Shown: positions 1 through 10,281 of the stretch, one piece after another | How positions within the stretch are numbered: position 1 is the first letter of the stretch | Layout: every line of letters begins with the position of its first letter | NCBI GenBank assembly: GCA_037113605.1 | Contig: CM073734.1 | Coordinates: 55,357,985-55,421,984 of the forward strand | Direction: 5' to 3' | DNA length: 64,000 nucleotides | Origin: Calophaca sinica | Lineage: Eukaryota > Streptophyta > Magnoliopsida > Fabales > Fabaceae | Notes under the pieces: generated by a model | What the model was told of the DNA's origin: nothing | Seen by the model: the letters and a program-made list of their open reading frames with translations, nothing else | The model's database searches: none | Translations under genes and position numbers: made by a program

Positions 1-10
1 GTATCAGAGC
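1..10 (+). other. Primer-binding site (initiator tRNA-Met), partial
   Basis: The window opens with GTATCAGAGC, the last ten bases of the common plant retrotransposon primer site TGGTATCAGAGC, complementary to the 3' end of initiator tRNA-Met. It places the 5' LTR just outside the window. Confidence 0.8.
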
Positions 11-59
11 TCGACCTCTTGGTTGAGCACTTAACAGTGTTAAGAGTAAAGATCCTACT

Positions 60-1324
60 GTGAACATGTCTGCTGAAGGTGGTCATATGAACCGTCCTCC
101 TCTATTCAATGGAGAAAAATTTGATTACTGGAAAGATAAGATGAAAGCATTCCTTGAGGCACAAAATCTTGATTTATGGGATATAGTTGAAAGTGGATAC
201 ATTTCTCCCGCTAATGCCCTTGGTGTTGCAATACCTAGGGAAAAGCGGATCGATGATCGTAAAAGAGATATCAAACCAATTAAAAGGCTAGATTTATTCT
301 CATCTGTGCTATGACAGAAAGAGAATATGATAAATGTGGTAAGTTTGATACTGCCAAAGAAATATGAGATTCTCTTGTTTTGTCTTATGAGGGTTCTGCC
401 CAAGTAAGAGAAACAAAGGCCAGCATGATGGTTCGCCAGTATGAGCTATTCAAAATGGAAGATGGAGAAAACATTGAAACTATGTTTGGAAGGTTCCAAA
501 CACTTGTTCATGGGTTGCAGGCCCTTGGAAAAAGTTATACTACACCTGATCATGTGAGAAAGATCTTGAGAAGTTTGACTAAGCAGTGGAGACTCAAAGT
601 CACTGCTATTCAAGAAGCAAAAGATCTAAATGTCCTTCGGCTTGAAGATCTTATGAGTTCTTTGAAAGCTCATGAACTTGAGCTAAATGAAGAAGAACCT
701 ACCAAGAAGAGTAAGTCTATTGCTTTAAGAGTTAATCAACATAAACCTAGTACTTCTAAAGCTTTTCAGGCTGAAGAAGAAGAATTAGATGATGAAGCTT
801 CAGAAGGAGATTATGATGGATCAGATGATGAGCTAGCCTTCATATCTAAGAAGATCCAGAGAATGTGGAAGAAGAGAAACTTCAGAAGGAGGTTTCAGAA
901 GAAAGATACAAAGGACAAGAAGGAAAGCAAAGACAAGGACAAAGCCCAAGTCATTTGCTATGAATGTAAGAAGCCTGAACATTTCAAGTTCGAGTGTCCT
1001 AATCTTATGGAAAAGCCCACAAGAAGCTCCTTAAAGAAAAAGAAGAAAGGTCTCATGGCAACATGGGAAGATCTTGACTTATCCTCCTCTGAGGAAGATA
1101 AAGAAGAAGAAGCTCACATTGCCTTCATGGCAGACACTGATCTTGATTCAGAAGAAGAAGTTGAAGAGGTAATAATATATGATTCTTATTCTGAACTTCA
1201 ACTTGCATTTGATGATCTGTTAAAGGATTCTGCCACTCTCTCTATTGAGTATAAGAATTTGAAAAAGAAATTTTCAAAACTAACACAAGATTTTCATTCT
1301 TTACACAATGAAAACTCAGACTAA
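60..1324 (+). pseudogene. copia gag polyprotein, first part (UBN2-type gag with zinc knuckle)
   Basis: Capsid-like protein of the SIRE element. It opens with MSAEGGHMNRPPLFNGEKFD, the usual gag start in which a short leader precedes a PPLFNGxxFxYWK motif. The frame is lost near base 290-300, and an in-frame TGA at about 366 replaces the expected Trp of a KEIWDSL-type motif. From 380 it stays open for 314 residues with UBN2-like helices, an acidic and Lys-rich linker, and a CCHC knuckle CYECKKPEHFKFEC where the usual Gly before the His is Glu. A second acidic segment and a short coiled-coil follow. The Trp-to-stop and Gly-to-Glu changes are both explained by G-to-A mutation. Confidence 0.85.
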
Positions 1325-1397
1325 TAAAGAGAACTAGAAGTTTAAAACTAAAATCAGCCTGGTGGATAACCAGCGCCTGGAAGCCAACAAGTAACCA

Positions 1398-1727
1398 GTG
1401 AGAGCTCTCAAGTCAAAAGCTCAGAGTTACAGCAATCCTAATCAGAATCAAATGACTATGAACATGCATTTCAAAAGTTTCTTGCAGAGTGTAACTCGAA
1501 GCAAGCAAGCTTCTATGATTTGGGGTGTCAGTAAAACGACAACTCATGGTCTTGGTTATATATCAGATGAACCTCTTTTAGAAAATGATTCAGCATCTGA
1601 TAAATCCAATAATCATAGTAAATGTTTGTATTGTACTTACTGCAATAAATCTGGTCATTTGAAAAGTGCATGTCCTGTGTTTACAACTAAGAAGGACAAG
1701 TATCCTTCAAGAACTAATAAGAAATGA
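1398..1727 (+). pseudogene. copia gag, C-terminal zinc-knuckle segment
   Basis: Continuation of gag after a frame break near 1324-1398. The visible marker is a second CCHC knuckle, CTYCNKSGHLKSAC, with full C-x2-C-x4-H-x4-C spacing. Two separated knuckles are typical of SIRE-type elements. It is followed by a basic stretch and an early stop at 1725-1727 where related proteins read on into the protease. It would bind element RNA during particle assembly. Confidence 0.75.
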
Positions 1728-1809
1728 CCCAAAAAGATATGGGTACCTAAAGATAAAATAGTCTATGTTGCAGATTTTCTTAGCAACAAAGTCAACACAC
1801 CTATCCTAG

Positions 1810-2718
1810 TACTTAGACAGTGGATGTTCGCGTCACATGACGGGAGAAAAGCATATGTTCCAAGAACTAAGACCTAGAGAAGCTGGATTCGTTGGTTTCG
1901 GAGGAAACCAGAAAGGTAAAATAGTTGGAATTAGTCGCATTGGTAAAGGCTCTCTTCCTTCTATTGATAACGTTTTATATGTTGAAGGACTGAAACATAA
2001 TCTATTGAGCATAAGTCAATTATGTGACAATGGTTATAATGTTGTCTTTACAGAAAATGGATGTTTAGTAAAAAGCAAAAATGATGGATCTATATTCTTT
2101 ACAAAGAAAGAGAAACAAAACATTTATAAAGTTGATCTTTCTGAACTTGCAAAACAAGATGTCAAGTGTCTTATGTCTGTTGAAGATGAGCAATGGATTT
2201 GGCACAAAAGATTGGGTCATGCCAATTTGAGGTTAATCTCAAAATTAAACAAGCACAATCTTGTTAGAGGCTTACCAAATCTTAAGTTCCAATCTGATGC
2301 CTTGTGTGAAGCTTGTCAAAGAGGAAAACAAGTTAAAACTTCCTTTCATTTAAAAAATGTTGTTTCAACCTCGAGACCACTTGAACTTTTACATCTTGAT
2401 CTTTTTGGTCCCACAAGGACAACCTCTTTAACTGGAAAGAAATATGAATTAGTCATTGTTGATGATTTTACTAGATGGACATGGGTTAAATTCCTTGCCA
2501 ACAAGGATGAGTCTTTTAAGGTATTTACTGTTTTCTGCAAATCAGTTCAAAATGAAAAAGGCATCTGTATTTCTTCTATTAGAAGTGATCATGGGGGAGA
2601 ATTTGAAAATGAAAACTTTCAAAAATTTTGTGAAGAAAATGGCATCTCCCACAATTTCTCCTCTCCTAGAACACCTCAACAACATGGTGTTGTAGAAAGG
2701 AAAAATAGGTCCCTCTAG
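1810..2718 (+). pseudogene. copia protease remnant, GAG-pre-integrase and integrase core
   Basis: Directly after an in-frame TAG at 1807-1809 the frame reads YLDSGCSRHMTGE, the aspartic protease active site (catalytic D at 1816-1818). The GAG-pre-integrase domain follows, with WHKRLGHANLRLI and the CxxC pair CEACQRGKQ forming the HHCC zinc-binding region. The integrase core shows D in LHLDLFGP, D in IRSDHGGEF and E in GVVERKNRSL, the DD35E triad. The frame ends at a TAG at 2716-2718 where relatives have Gln (CAG to TAG would do this); the same frame continues at 2719. Integrase would join the cDNA to the host genome. Confidence 0.88.
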
Positions 2719-3381
2719 GAAATGGCCAGGACCATGATCAATGAAGCTGATATTGCGAAACATTTTTTGGCAGAAGCAGTAAACACAGCTTGTTATATTC
2801 AAAATAGAATTCTTATAAGACCTATCTTGAATAAGACTCCTTATGAATTGTGGAAAGGTAGAAAACCAAACATTTCTTACTTTCATCCTTTCGGTTGTAT
2901 TTGTTATATTTTGAATACTAAAGATCAGCTTGGTAAGTTTGATTCCAAGGCTGACAAAGGAATCTTTTTGGGATACTCTGAAAGATCTAAAGCTTTTAGA
3001 ATATACAACAAAGAAACTTTGACAGTTGAAGAGTCCATTCATGTCAAGTTTGATGACAAGAAGCCTGACACTGCTATGTCAGAGCTAGATGAGTTATTTT
3101 CAGAATTAAACCTCGATAACAAGTCAGACGGTGAACATGCATCTTCATCATCTGGTGGTGACCAGACGAAGAATTCTACTGAAGCAAGAAAAAGCTGGAA
3201 GTACAAAACCAATCATCCAAAAGATCAAATCATAGGAGAACCTGGTGATAAAGTACGAACCAGATCGTCTTTCAAGGAGCATGCTGATTTTGCACTTCTC
3301 TCTGAAATGGAACCTAAGACGATTGATCAAGCTTTGGAAGATGAAGGGTGGATTCTAGCAATGCAAGATGAGCTAAATTAG
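2719..3381 (+). pseudogene. copia integrase C-terminal region and linker to RT
   Basis: Continues the same frame after the TAG at 2716. It carries the integrase C-terminal signatures TPYELWKGRKPNISYFHPFG and GKFDSKADKGIFLGYSERSK, then a polar linker and the start of RT (IDQALEDEGWILAMQDELN). A second in-frame TAG at 3379-3381 again stands where relatives have Gln, before FQRNDVWKLV. The stops at 2716 and 3379 are the only lesions in about 1.5 kb here, so this stretch decayed by point mutation rather than by rearrangement. Confidence 0.85.
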
Positions 3382-4629
3382 TTCCAAAGGAATGATGTAT
3401 GGAAGCTAGTCACTCTACCAAAAGATAAACAAGCTATTGGTACTAAATGGGTATTTAGAAATAAGCTTGATGAAGATGGTAAAGTTGTGAGAAATAAAGC
3501 AAGGTTAGTTGCTCAAGGTTACTCACAAGAAGAAGATATTGAATTTCCAGAACATGTTTTTAAACTTAAAAAGGCACTATATGGTCTTAAGCAAGCTCCC
3601 AGAGCATGGTATGATAGACTAAGTTCCTTTATAATGGAAAATGGATTTACAAGAGGTTTAGTTGACACTACTCTTTTCAGAAAATCCTCTAACAAGCATT
3701 TCATACTTGTTCAAATCTATGTTGATGATATCATTTTTGGAGCCACTAACGAAAGCCTTTGCAAAGAATTTTCTAAGCTTATGCAGGCTGAATTTGAGAT
3801 GAGCATGATGGGAGAATTAAAGTTTTTCCTTGGAATACAAATCAAGCAATGCAGTGATGGTATCTATATACATCAAAGCAAATATATAAAAGAATTATTG
3901 AAGAAATTCAAGTTGCTGGATTGCAAGCCTATTTTGTACACCTATGCATCCTACCTGCACTCTTAGTAAAGATGAAATTGGTAAGAAGGTAGATCAGAAA
4001 ATGTACAGAGGTATGATTGGATCTCTACTGTATCTTACGGCTTCAAGACCTGACATTATGTTCAGCGTCTGCCTATGTGCTAGATTTCAATCAGATCCTA
4101 GAGAATCACACCTAAGTGCTGTTAAAAGAATATTCAGATATTTGCAAGGAACTACTAATCTTGTTTGCTTTATAAGAAATCAAAAGATTACAAATTAGTA
4201 GGTTTCTGTGATGTTGACTTTGCTGGAGACCGAATTGAAAGAAAGAGCACAAGTGGTAGCTGCCAATTCCTTGGAGCAAATCTTGTATCTTGGTCAAGCA
4301 AAAGACAAAGAACTATTGCACTCTCAACAGCAGAAGCTGAATACATCTCAGCAGCAAGTTGCAGTTCTCAACTTCTGTGGATGAAGTATCAACTTGAAGA
4401 CTACCTGATAAAAGAGAGTAACATTCCTATTTTCTGTGATAATACATCTGCCATATGTCTTACTAAAAATCCTATATTGCATTCTAGAGCAAAGCACATT
4501 GAGATTAAGCATCATTTTATAAGAGACTATGTTCAAAAGGGTATTTTAGAAATAAAATTTGTAGACACCGATCATCAAAGGCACGACATATTTACAAAAC
4601 CCCTTGTCAAGATAGATTCAATTTTATAA
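3382..4629 (+). pseudogene. copia reverse transcriptase (internally deleted) and RNase H
   Basis: The RT starts with FQRNDVWKLV and KARLVAQGYSQEED, then jumps in frame at about 3538 to FPEHVFKLKKALYGL. Family members carry some 60-70 residues between these points, including the motif A region with the first catalytic Asp. The second catalytic motif YVDDIIFGA is intact at about 3718-3744. A frameshift lies near 3940 and another near 4165. RNase H is recognisable by DFAGDRIERKSTSG, TAEAEYI and CDNTSAICL, and ends in GILEIKFVDTDHQRHDIFTK. RT cannot work without the deleted block. Confidence 0.88.
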
Positions 4630-5149
4630 GAAGAAATTTAAACTTTCATCTTATAGAAGAATGATTAATCTCAGTCTTATGATAGATATCATATGAGCAT
4701 CCGATATGACATTAGCATGTATGTGCATAAGCATCTTATTTGTCATATGCATCATAACTCATCGCCTGGTGAATCGCCGTGCGTCACCGAGCACATCCAC
4801 ACGTGTCACACGTGTTAAGGACTCAAGCGTCTCATCATATCTACTGAGTCATAATTGTTTATGTTTTTCGATAAAATCTTTTTCTTGATTTTACTTTTCT
4901 TTTGGCGTCTGTATTTAATGAAAAGACGAATCTTTATTTTCTTTTCTTTTTGATTTAATTTTTATGTGGAAATACGAAGCAATATTTTTGAAAAGTAACT
5001 GTACCAATTACAAAACCTTCCCACTACTCCTTCTTTTTCGCTCCACAATCACTCTCTCTGTTTTCAATCTGAAAAACAGTTTTCCTCTCTTCTCTTCGTG
5101 ACTGTCCTAAAACCCTAAACCTCCATTTCTCTATCTCTCAACTGCAATC
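4630..5149 (+). other. Non-coding spacer between pol and env-like ORF
   Basis: About 520 bases without a long ORF. The last 120 bases are pyrimidine-rich and include AAAACCCTAAACC just before the ATG at 5150, which looks like a plant mRNA leader. This fits separate expression of the env-like ORF, from a subgenomic or spliced transcript; that is inference. Confidence 0.5.
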
Positions 5150-5749
5150 ATGTCTGGTGTAACAACCTCTGAGTATACTGCCATTTTCTACAGTGGTTTC
5201 AAGGCAATGGGTTGGGAACACTACTTCTTTTGGAAACAGGTTGAGGTTCTAGTTACTGCTATTAAGGAATTTTGGGGTAACGCTCATTTACACCAAGGTG
5301 GTATTTTTGAAGGAACTGTGAGAGGTTACAAGTTCATTTTTACCGTTACCAACATCTCTGAAATCACTGGTTGTCCCTGTGAAGGTATCGTTTACTACAC
5401 AGATTGGGCTGATGCATTTCATGGCCTTGAGAAGGTCAATGAGGATTTGTTTGAGAACTATAAACAGTTGAAAGAATCTGGTGACACTCCTACTGCAAAG
5501 AATTTGAAGAGTCATTACAGAGTTCTTCACAAGATAATCACCAAGAGTGTCTGGTTGAAGGCTGGCTCTAGTGACATAGTCAACTATGAACAGAAGTTCA
5601 TTATGAGGCACTACATGGCTGGTAACAAGGTAAACTCGCCAAGATTGATTTACAACAACCTGATTAATGCAATCGTTAATTCGAGGAAAGGAGTTGCCGA
5701 CAAGAAAACACCTACAAGTGCATTCCTTATGGTGTTCTCGCTTCACTAA
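5150..5749 (+). CDS. SIRE env-like ORF, N-terminal part (putative plant transposon protein domain)
   Basis: An open frame of 199 residues starting MSGVTTSEYTAIFYSGFKAM. It shows the pattern of the 'putative plant transposon protein' domain found in the third ORF of SIRE-type elements: an aromatic helical start, RGYKFIFTVTNISEITGCP, and YMAGNKVNSPRLIYNNLINA near the end. No signal peptide is visible. Its function is not known; it is called env-like only from its position after pol. The frame ends at 5747-5749 inside the domain, and related sequence continues in other frames, so the gene is probably broken by a frameshift. Confidence 0.75.
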   Translation: MSGVTTSEYTAIFYSGFKAMGWEHYFFWKQVEVLVTAIKEFWGNAHLHQGGIFEGTVRGYKFIFTVTNISEITGCPCEGIVYYTDWADAFHGLEKVNEDLFENYKQLKESGDTPTAKNLKSHYRVLHKIITKSVWLKAGSSDIVNYEQKFIMRHYMAGNKVNSPRLIYNNLINAIVNSRKGVADKKTPTSAFLMVFSLH

Positions 5750-7978
5750 GATGATGACCAAGAATCAGTTGTAAACAAGTCGACCGCTTTGCGGATCAAG
5801 AAAAGGTGAAGTATTTTGGCACTAAAATGTTGTGATTCCGACACCTTCTGAGTTAACGGCTTGGTCGTAATGAAATTGATCACCGTGAACAAATGAAGAA
5901 GGTGAAAAAGGAACAGGGAATAGAATCTGGTCCTCTCTCAAAGAAGAAGTCTACTTTGACAAAACCACCGTAAGTTCTCAGAATCAGGGTGACAAGGACT
6001 TCGATTCTCCGTAAGAGGAGACAAGAAGCAAGAAGCGAAGGTGGCTTCGCACCTAAAGAAAGATCAATCGTAAGATGAGGACCGCGTTCCCATCACCGAT
6101 TCGATGAAAAGAAGCAAGCCGGTCGAGAAACAAGTTTCAGCCGTCCGGCACAAAAGAAGGCAATTCATCGTCTCGCCTCAGCCACGCCTAGACAGGTCAA
6201 GAGATTGGTCGAGCGATTGAACTTGAACCAAAGGTACTGAATCCTACCGATGATTCTCAGACTGCTTTTGAAACTGATAATACCATTCCTGCTCCACCTA
6301 TATCTGTTGCACAACCATCAACCACTCAAACCCGTGCACAGAAAACCAGAAACACAACCACCTCTATAGCCCTCAAACAACCTACCCAAACACAGGACTA
6401 ATACACTCACCATCTCCTCATCTCAAACCTCCACATATACCTCCCTCACTTCATACATTTCCAAACTTCATTCTCATCCTTTTAACCTCCTTTTCAAAGT
6501 CCCTCCATTTAATCCTTTCAAACCCTACATTCCTCCCAAGTATAATATCACAAGAAGGACACCTAAACTATCGCCTCTAATTCCAAAGAAACTGTCCCTC
6601 TTGACATTAGACCAAAATTTGTCCGATATGAGTCATTTAACTCTATCTACAATCACCCATCTCAGTATGGCACTTGAAGACCTTCACTCCTGAGCTTCAA
6701 GACCGAGATATCTCCTCCAATGAATCTTTGTCTTCAAGGATGGAAAAGACAATGTTGAGATGTCTTTTAAAGGAAGGCCGAGACCCAAACCAAACAATGT
6801 GGCTATCCCCTTTTCGCTGATGTACCAAGGTTCCTACCCTGCATGAACCTCTTACATTAGAGGAATGTGGTAGATGGATTACGTGAAGCTCAATGATGGC
6901 TCATTGCTATGAGCGTAAAAGCTTGAAGTCATTGGACATTATAGAGACCCATCATCTGCTCTCTATAAAGATTGTTCCGGATAGACAAAGGTGGTTACCT
7001 TGGTCTATTCCTGGAAAAAGAAAGGAAGTCGCACTGGCAAAATGCCATTCAAGAAGATAGGGCCTAAGGAATATGAGAAAGCGCCGGAGACTACAAAGTC
7101 AAGGAGTTTACCCACTGGGTAAAGAAAATCTCTCAAGATCATGCCGTAAGGTATTATCTAAGTGCTCAAGAAAGATCAATGGAGAATCGGATCCTCCAAC
7201 CGCCGCAATGCCGAAAGCCACTATTCCAACAAATGGCACAATCGCCAGATTATCGACATCAATCTTAGAACAGTACTTCGATGATATGTTCGGATGCTCG
7301 ATGTCGTGCCTTTGACCGCATGAAGATATATGACCAATGGGTCAGCTGTGACCAAGCACTTCGACATTGGATTTACTTGGAGTCAATGGTCTCAATCTTG
7401 GAAAGCCAAAGCTATGTTACCATACCTCGTCCCCTAGTGCTAGAAGAAGATGACAGGAAAATCTGCGAAGAATTTCCGTGGCCGAAAATGAAGCCCTCTC
7501 TTACGCTTGTGAAGCATTAAGAGTCTTTATCAGAAATATATGGGGAGAAGTAGCTGGAAATAGGTTTGATGCTTTCACTGCTGATGTTGTTCTACACAGA
7601 GAAATCATCTTCATGAATATGCTGTATCCAGAAGATGTGAAGTATCAATGGGAAATTCAAACAAAGATCTGAGCTCGTAAAACTTGAAAATTTCTTCAAA
7701 TGGTCTATACCAAATGATGCATTTTTTCTAAGAGCTCAACGGAAGAAGGAATTGAGATCAAACTATCCAACTGGGTGCTAGCAGAGCATCGTAAGATGAA
7801 ACCTGCACTGCACGTAAGTTGGACCTTCTACTTCTGCAGTTGAGATGGTCACTATTCCCAAAGCAGAGTTTGAAGAGATGAAGGCCACAAATATGAAAAT
7901 CACTCAGCTGGAGACTGCTCTGAAATTACTTTATGAACGTCTCAACATCCCTCCACCACCTCTTCCAAACCCTTAAAC
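5750..7978 (+). pseudogene. Decayed remainder of env-like ORF with proline-rich end
   Basis: Coding-like sequence continues in all three frames with frequent stops. The last part is readable: from about 7859 a frame of Lys, Glu and Leu heptads (EFEEMKATNMKITQLETAL) forms a short coiled-coil and ends in IPPPPLPNP followed by TAA at 7974-7976. Such a coiled-coil plus proline tail is the usual end of the SIRE third ORF. The hexamer CGTAAG occurs six times in this stretch, and one of these makes an in-frame stop. Confidence 0.6.
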
Positions 7979-8588
7979 TTTGTTTTGCTTTAATTTTTTT
8001 TTGGGTACTAAGTGATATTTCTTATTTTTGTTGATACACTTATATATATACACTATTTTTACTCTAATTATCTGACGTATATTCAAATTTTTCTAAGTCT
8101 TATTTTGACTATGATGTGTTTTTACACTCTTTTTGTCTGATGACAAAAGGGGGAGTAAAAGAAAGGTATGATGAACACGTGAAAATCTGACTAACCCACC
8201 GTCCGATGTTCACACTCCGATAAATACGCTGGAACTAAAGTATCATGCATAGCATTTCATACATAGCACTTGTGTGGTTATTTATTAATGCGCTAACATT
8301 CATTGATCTAGTGCTCTTATAATGATAAATAAATTTGGTACTAGTGCTCTTATCATGATCAATATATTTGATACAATTTGATTCAATCAATCTTTTTGAT
8401 CAGCATCCGATCTTACTCTGATACATCTACGTATTTGTTTTGCGATCACTTAATTGAATTTGTTTATCAACTATCGCCTTAATACTAGAATTTTCTTATA
8501 TATCAAAATTGTTAAATTCAGGGGGAGACCCTTGATGTCATTTTGAAACTAAATTGTTCATCAACCTTAGATATTTGTCATCATCAAA
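7979..8588 (+). other. 3' untranslated region of the SIRE element
   Basis: AT-rich non-coding sequence between the env-like stop and the polypurine tract. It has two additional G-rich tracts, ACAAAAGGGGGAG near 8145 and CAGGGGGAGAC near 8519, which resemble secondary polypurine tracts. No gene seen. Confidence 0.5.
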
Positions 8589-8601
8589 AAGGGGGAGATT
8601 G
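8589..8601 (+). other. Polypurine tract of SIRE element
   Basis: AAAAGGGGGAGA directly before the LTR start TGTTGGAAC. It is the RNase H-resistant primer for plus-strand DNA synthesis. Confidence 0.85.
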
Positions 8602-9879
8602 TTGGAACTTAAACGATTGAGAAGTTTAGACCCTCATTAATTTTGATGATAACAAAATATTCACAAGAGAACAATTTATGTTCTAACAATTCTTGAAGTG
8701 TGCAGATACTAATATTACATATATTTCTAAGCCACTTAAACAAGAAGGAAGAAGCTCTCAAGAGAAGGATACACTTCATGTGTCAGCATCCGACTCATCT
8801 TAGTAAACTGTCTTCGTGAGCGTCTGGAATTATCTTTTTGTGACACTAGTCTTATCCATTTGCTATGAGCGTCCGATCTTCCGTTCTGAGCGAGCGTCTG
8901 AACTTCATTTTATATCATGTGATGGTCTCGTTGTTGCTCTTCCTCTCAGAAGCATCTGGAATAGATTTCGAATTTGATCTTATGAGCCAAAATTGTTGTA
9001 CAAGGTATCAAAGGTGACACCTTTAGCTACAAGACAAAAATCGTACAAGCAATTGTGAAAAGCAAGGTAGTACGAAAACAGTAATGTGTACTACTGAGAT
9101 ATTCTCTGGAAAGGAAGAAAGAGACAGCTTTTCGAAATCACCTCACTCAATGGAAAGGAGCCATTTTTACTGTAACGGTAATATCCTTTATAACTCCTAT
9201 AAATACCCCAAGGTATCCATCGAAGAAATAGCCGAAACTCTACAAGAGAATATTGCTTCATTTACTGAGAACAAGCTCTGTTGCTATACACTACAAAGAG
9301 TCAATACTCTGAAAGCACTGCTTCTGTAAGCAATCAAGTTTCGAGCCAAGTCTCTGGACTACAAGAACTGAACTCAGCGTCCGACACTTTCTTTTAGAAA
9401 ACATTTCTATATTGAGCTTATTTTTTATCCTCTCAGTGAGAGTTATTTATACTTGTATTCAACTTACTTGTAAAAGTTGTTTTGGCCTAGTTAAGGCTGT
9501 TTCCTCAAAGCCTCGACTGTACTGAGTCGTTTTGAGAAGTTGAGAGTATTGTCAAGGTTGTGACAGTAGAATACTCTTGAGAAAATTGTAATCAATTGAT
9601 TATAGTGGAAAATCCTTCAGGAACGAAGGGACTAGACGTAGCTACCAGTTTGGTAGTGAACTAGTATAAATCTCTGTGTCTCTTGCTTTACTGCTTTACT
9701 GCTTTATATTTATCTTTATCTTATTGTGTTAAAAACAAGTTTTCACAAATCGCTTTTGTCCGGTTTATCCAAATCGATATACAAACTGTTTTGAAAAACC
9801 TGTGTTCTAAGTGTTCTTAACTTAAAGTTTGCGAAAAGTTTTCAACACAATTCAACCCCCCTTCTTGTGTTCACGTTCA
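8602..9879 (+). repeat. 3' LTR of SIRE-type element
   Basis: Begins TGTTGGAACTT after the polypurine tract and ends near CACGTTCA at 9879, where the pararetrovirus-like reading frame of the other strand begins. A TATA box, TATAAATA, lies at 9198-9205. The C-rich TTCAACCCCCCTTCTTGTGT at the end is characteristic of this family. The partner LTR is outside the window, so the exact 3' end is judged only from the CA terminus. Confidence 0.8.
9198..9205 (+). promoter_or_regulatory. TATA box of SIRE LTR
   Basis: TATAAATA in the context CTCCTATAAATACCCC, within the LTR and about 600 bases from its start, a plausible position for the U3 promoter. Confidence 0.55.
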
Positions 9880-10281
9880 GTCTTTCTTTTGATTGGCTGT
9901 TCCTTTGGAAGGCTGGGTTCGGGTGGATGACCCGATTAATTGGGCTTGGGTCGAAGACCCTGATTGGTGTTGGATCAAAGATCCAGTTTGGTGCTGGGTT
10001 GATGACCCAGGTTGGGCCAAATGCCCTGTTGTACCTGTTGAGGCAAGAATTAATTTACCTTTGTCCTTTCCTCTTCCCCGAGAGGAAGAAGATCTAGTGA
10101 CCATTGAACACGTCGGGCTGGTGTCAATTCCCTGCAAATATTCCTGGGTAAGGTAATCAGGGAGACTATTTTGGCTGCCTTTTAGGTATTCAATGTCAAA
10201 ATCAAAGATTGATAAGATTGCTTGCCATCTGGCAAAAATTTGTTTTGATGCAAGATTTTTAACATCTTTTTGTAAAGGCAA
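9877..10281 (-). pseudogene. Pararetrovirus RNase H C-terminal end with Ser/Gln-rich tail
   Basis: The first 45 residues contain KQIFARWQAILSIFDFDIEY and GSQNSLPDYLTQEYLQG, the last strand and helix of a caulimovirid RNase H. They are followed by a low-complexity tail rich in Ser, Thr, Gly and Gln. The tail holds an eight-residue repeat of the type GSSTQHQT, encoded by a 24-bp DNA repeat at 9906-10017. The frame ends at 9877, at the SIRE LTR junction, so its end is probably artificial. It is in a different frame from the ORF upstream of it because of a deletion in RNase H. Confidence 0.7.
9906..10017. repeat. 24-bp tandem repeat with a small inverted repeat in each unit
   Basis: Four imperfect 24-bp units. 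Each has a core of the form GGGTxGAxGACCC: GGGTGGATGACCC, GGGTCGAAGACCC, GGATCAAAGATCC, GGGTTGATGACCC. Every core can fold as a short hairpin, and the unit length keeps the reading frame open on the minus strand. Confidence 0.8.

Larger units (their letters stand above)
1..9879 (+). mobile_element. Ty1/copia SIRE/Maximus-type retrotransposon, 5' LTR off-window, defective
   Basis: The order is primer-binding site, gag, protease, GAG-pre-integrase, integrase, RT, RNase H, separate env-like ORF, polypurine tract, 3' LTR. RT after integrase gives the Ty1/copia order, and the long gag with two zinc knuckles plus an ORF downstream of pol is the SIRE/Maximus layout. The coding part is broken by at least three stop codons, several frameshifts and a large deletion in RT, so it cannot encode its own transposition. 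The 5' LTR must end just left of base 1, so the target duplication cannot be tested. On the right the element abuts the reversed pararetrovirus-like coding region, suggesting insertion into or next to it. Confidence 0.9.

Noticed and set aside
9893..10156. Plus-strand Trp-rich ORF of 87 residues.
   Set aside because: It is the complement of the Ser/Gln-rich tail repeat of the pararetrovirus frame; the 24-bp period keeps several frames open.
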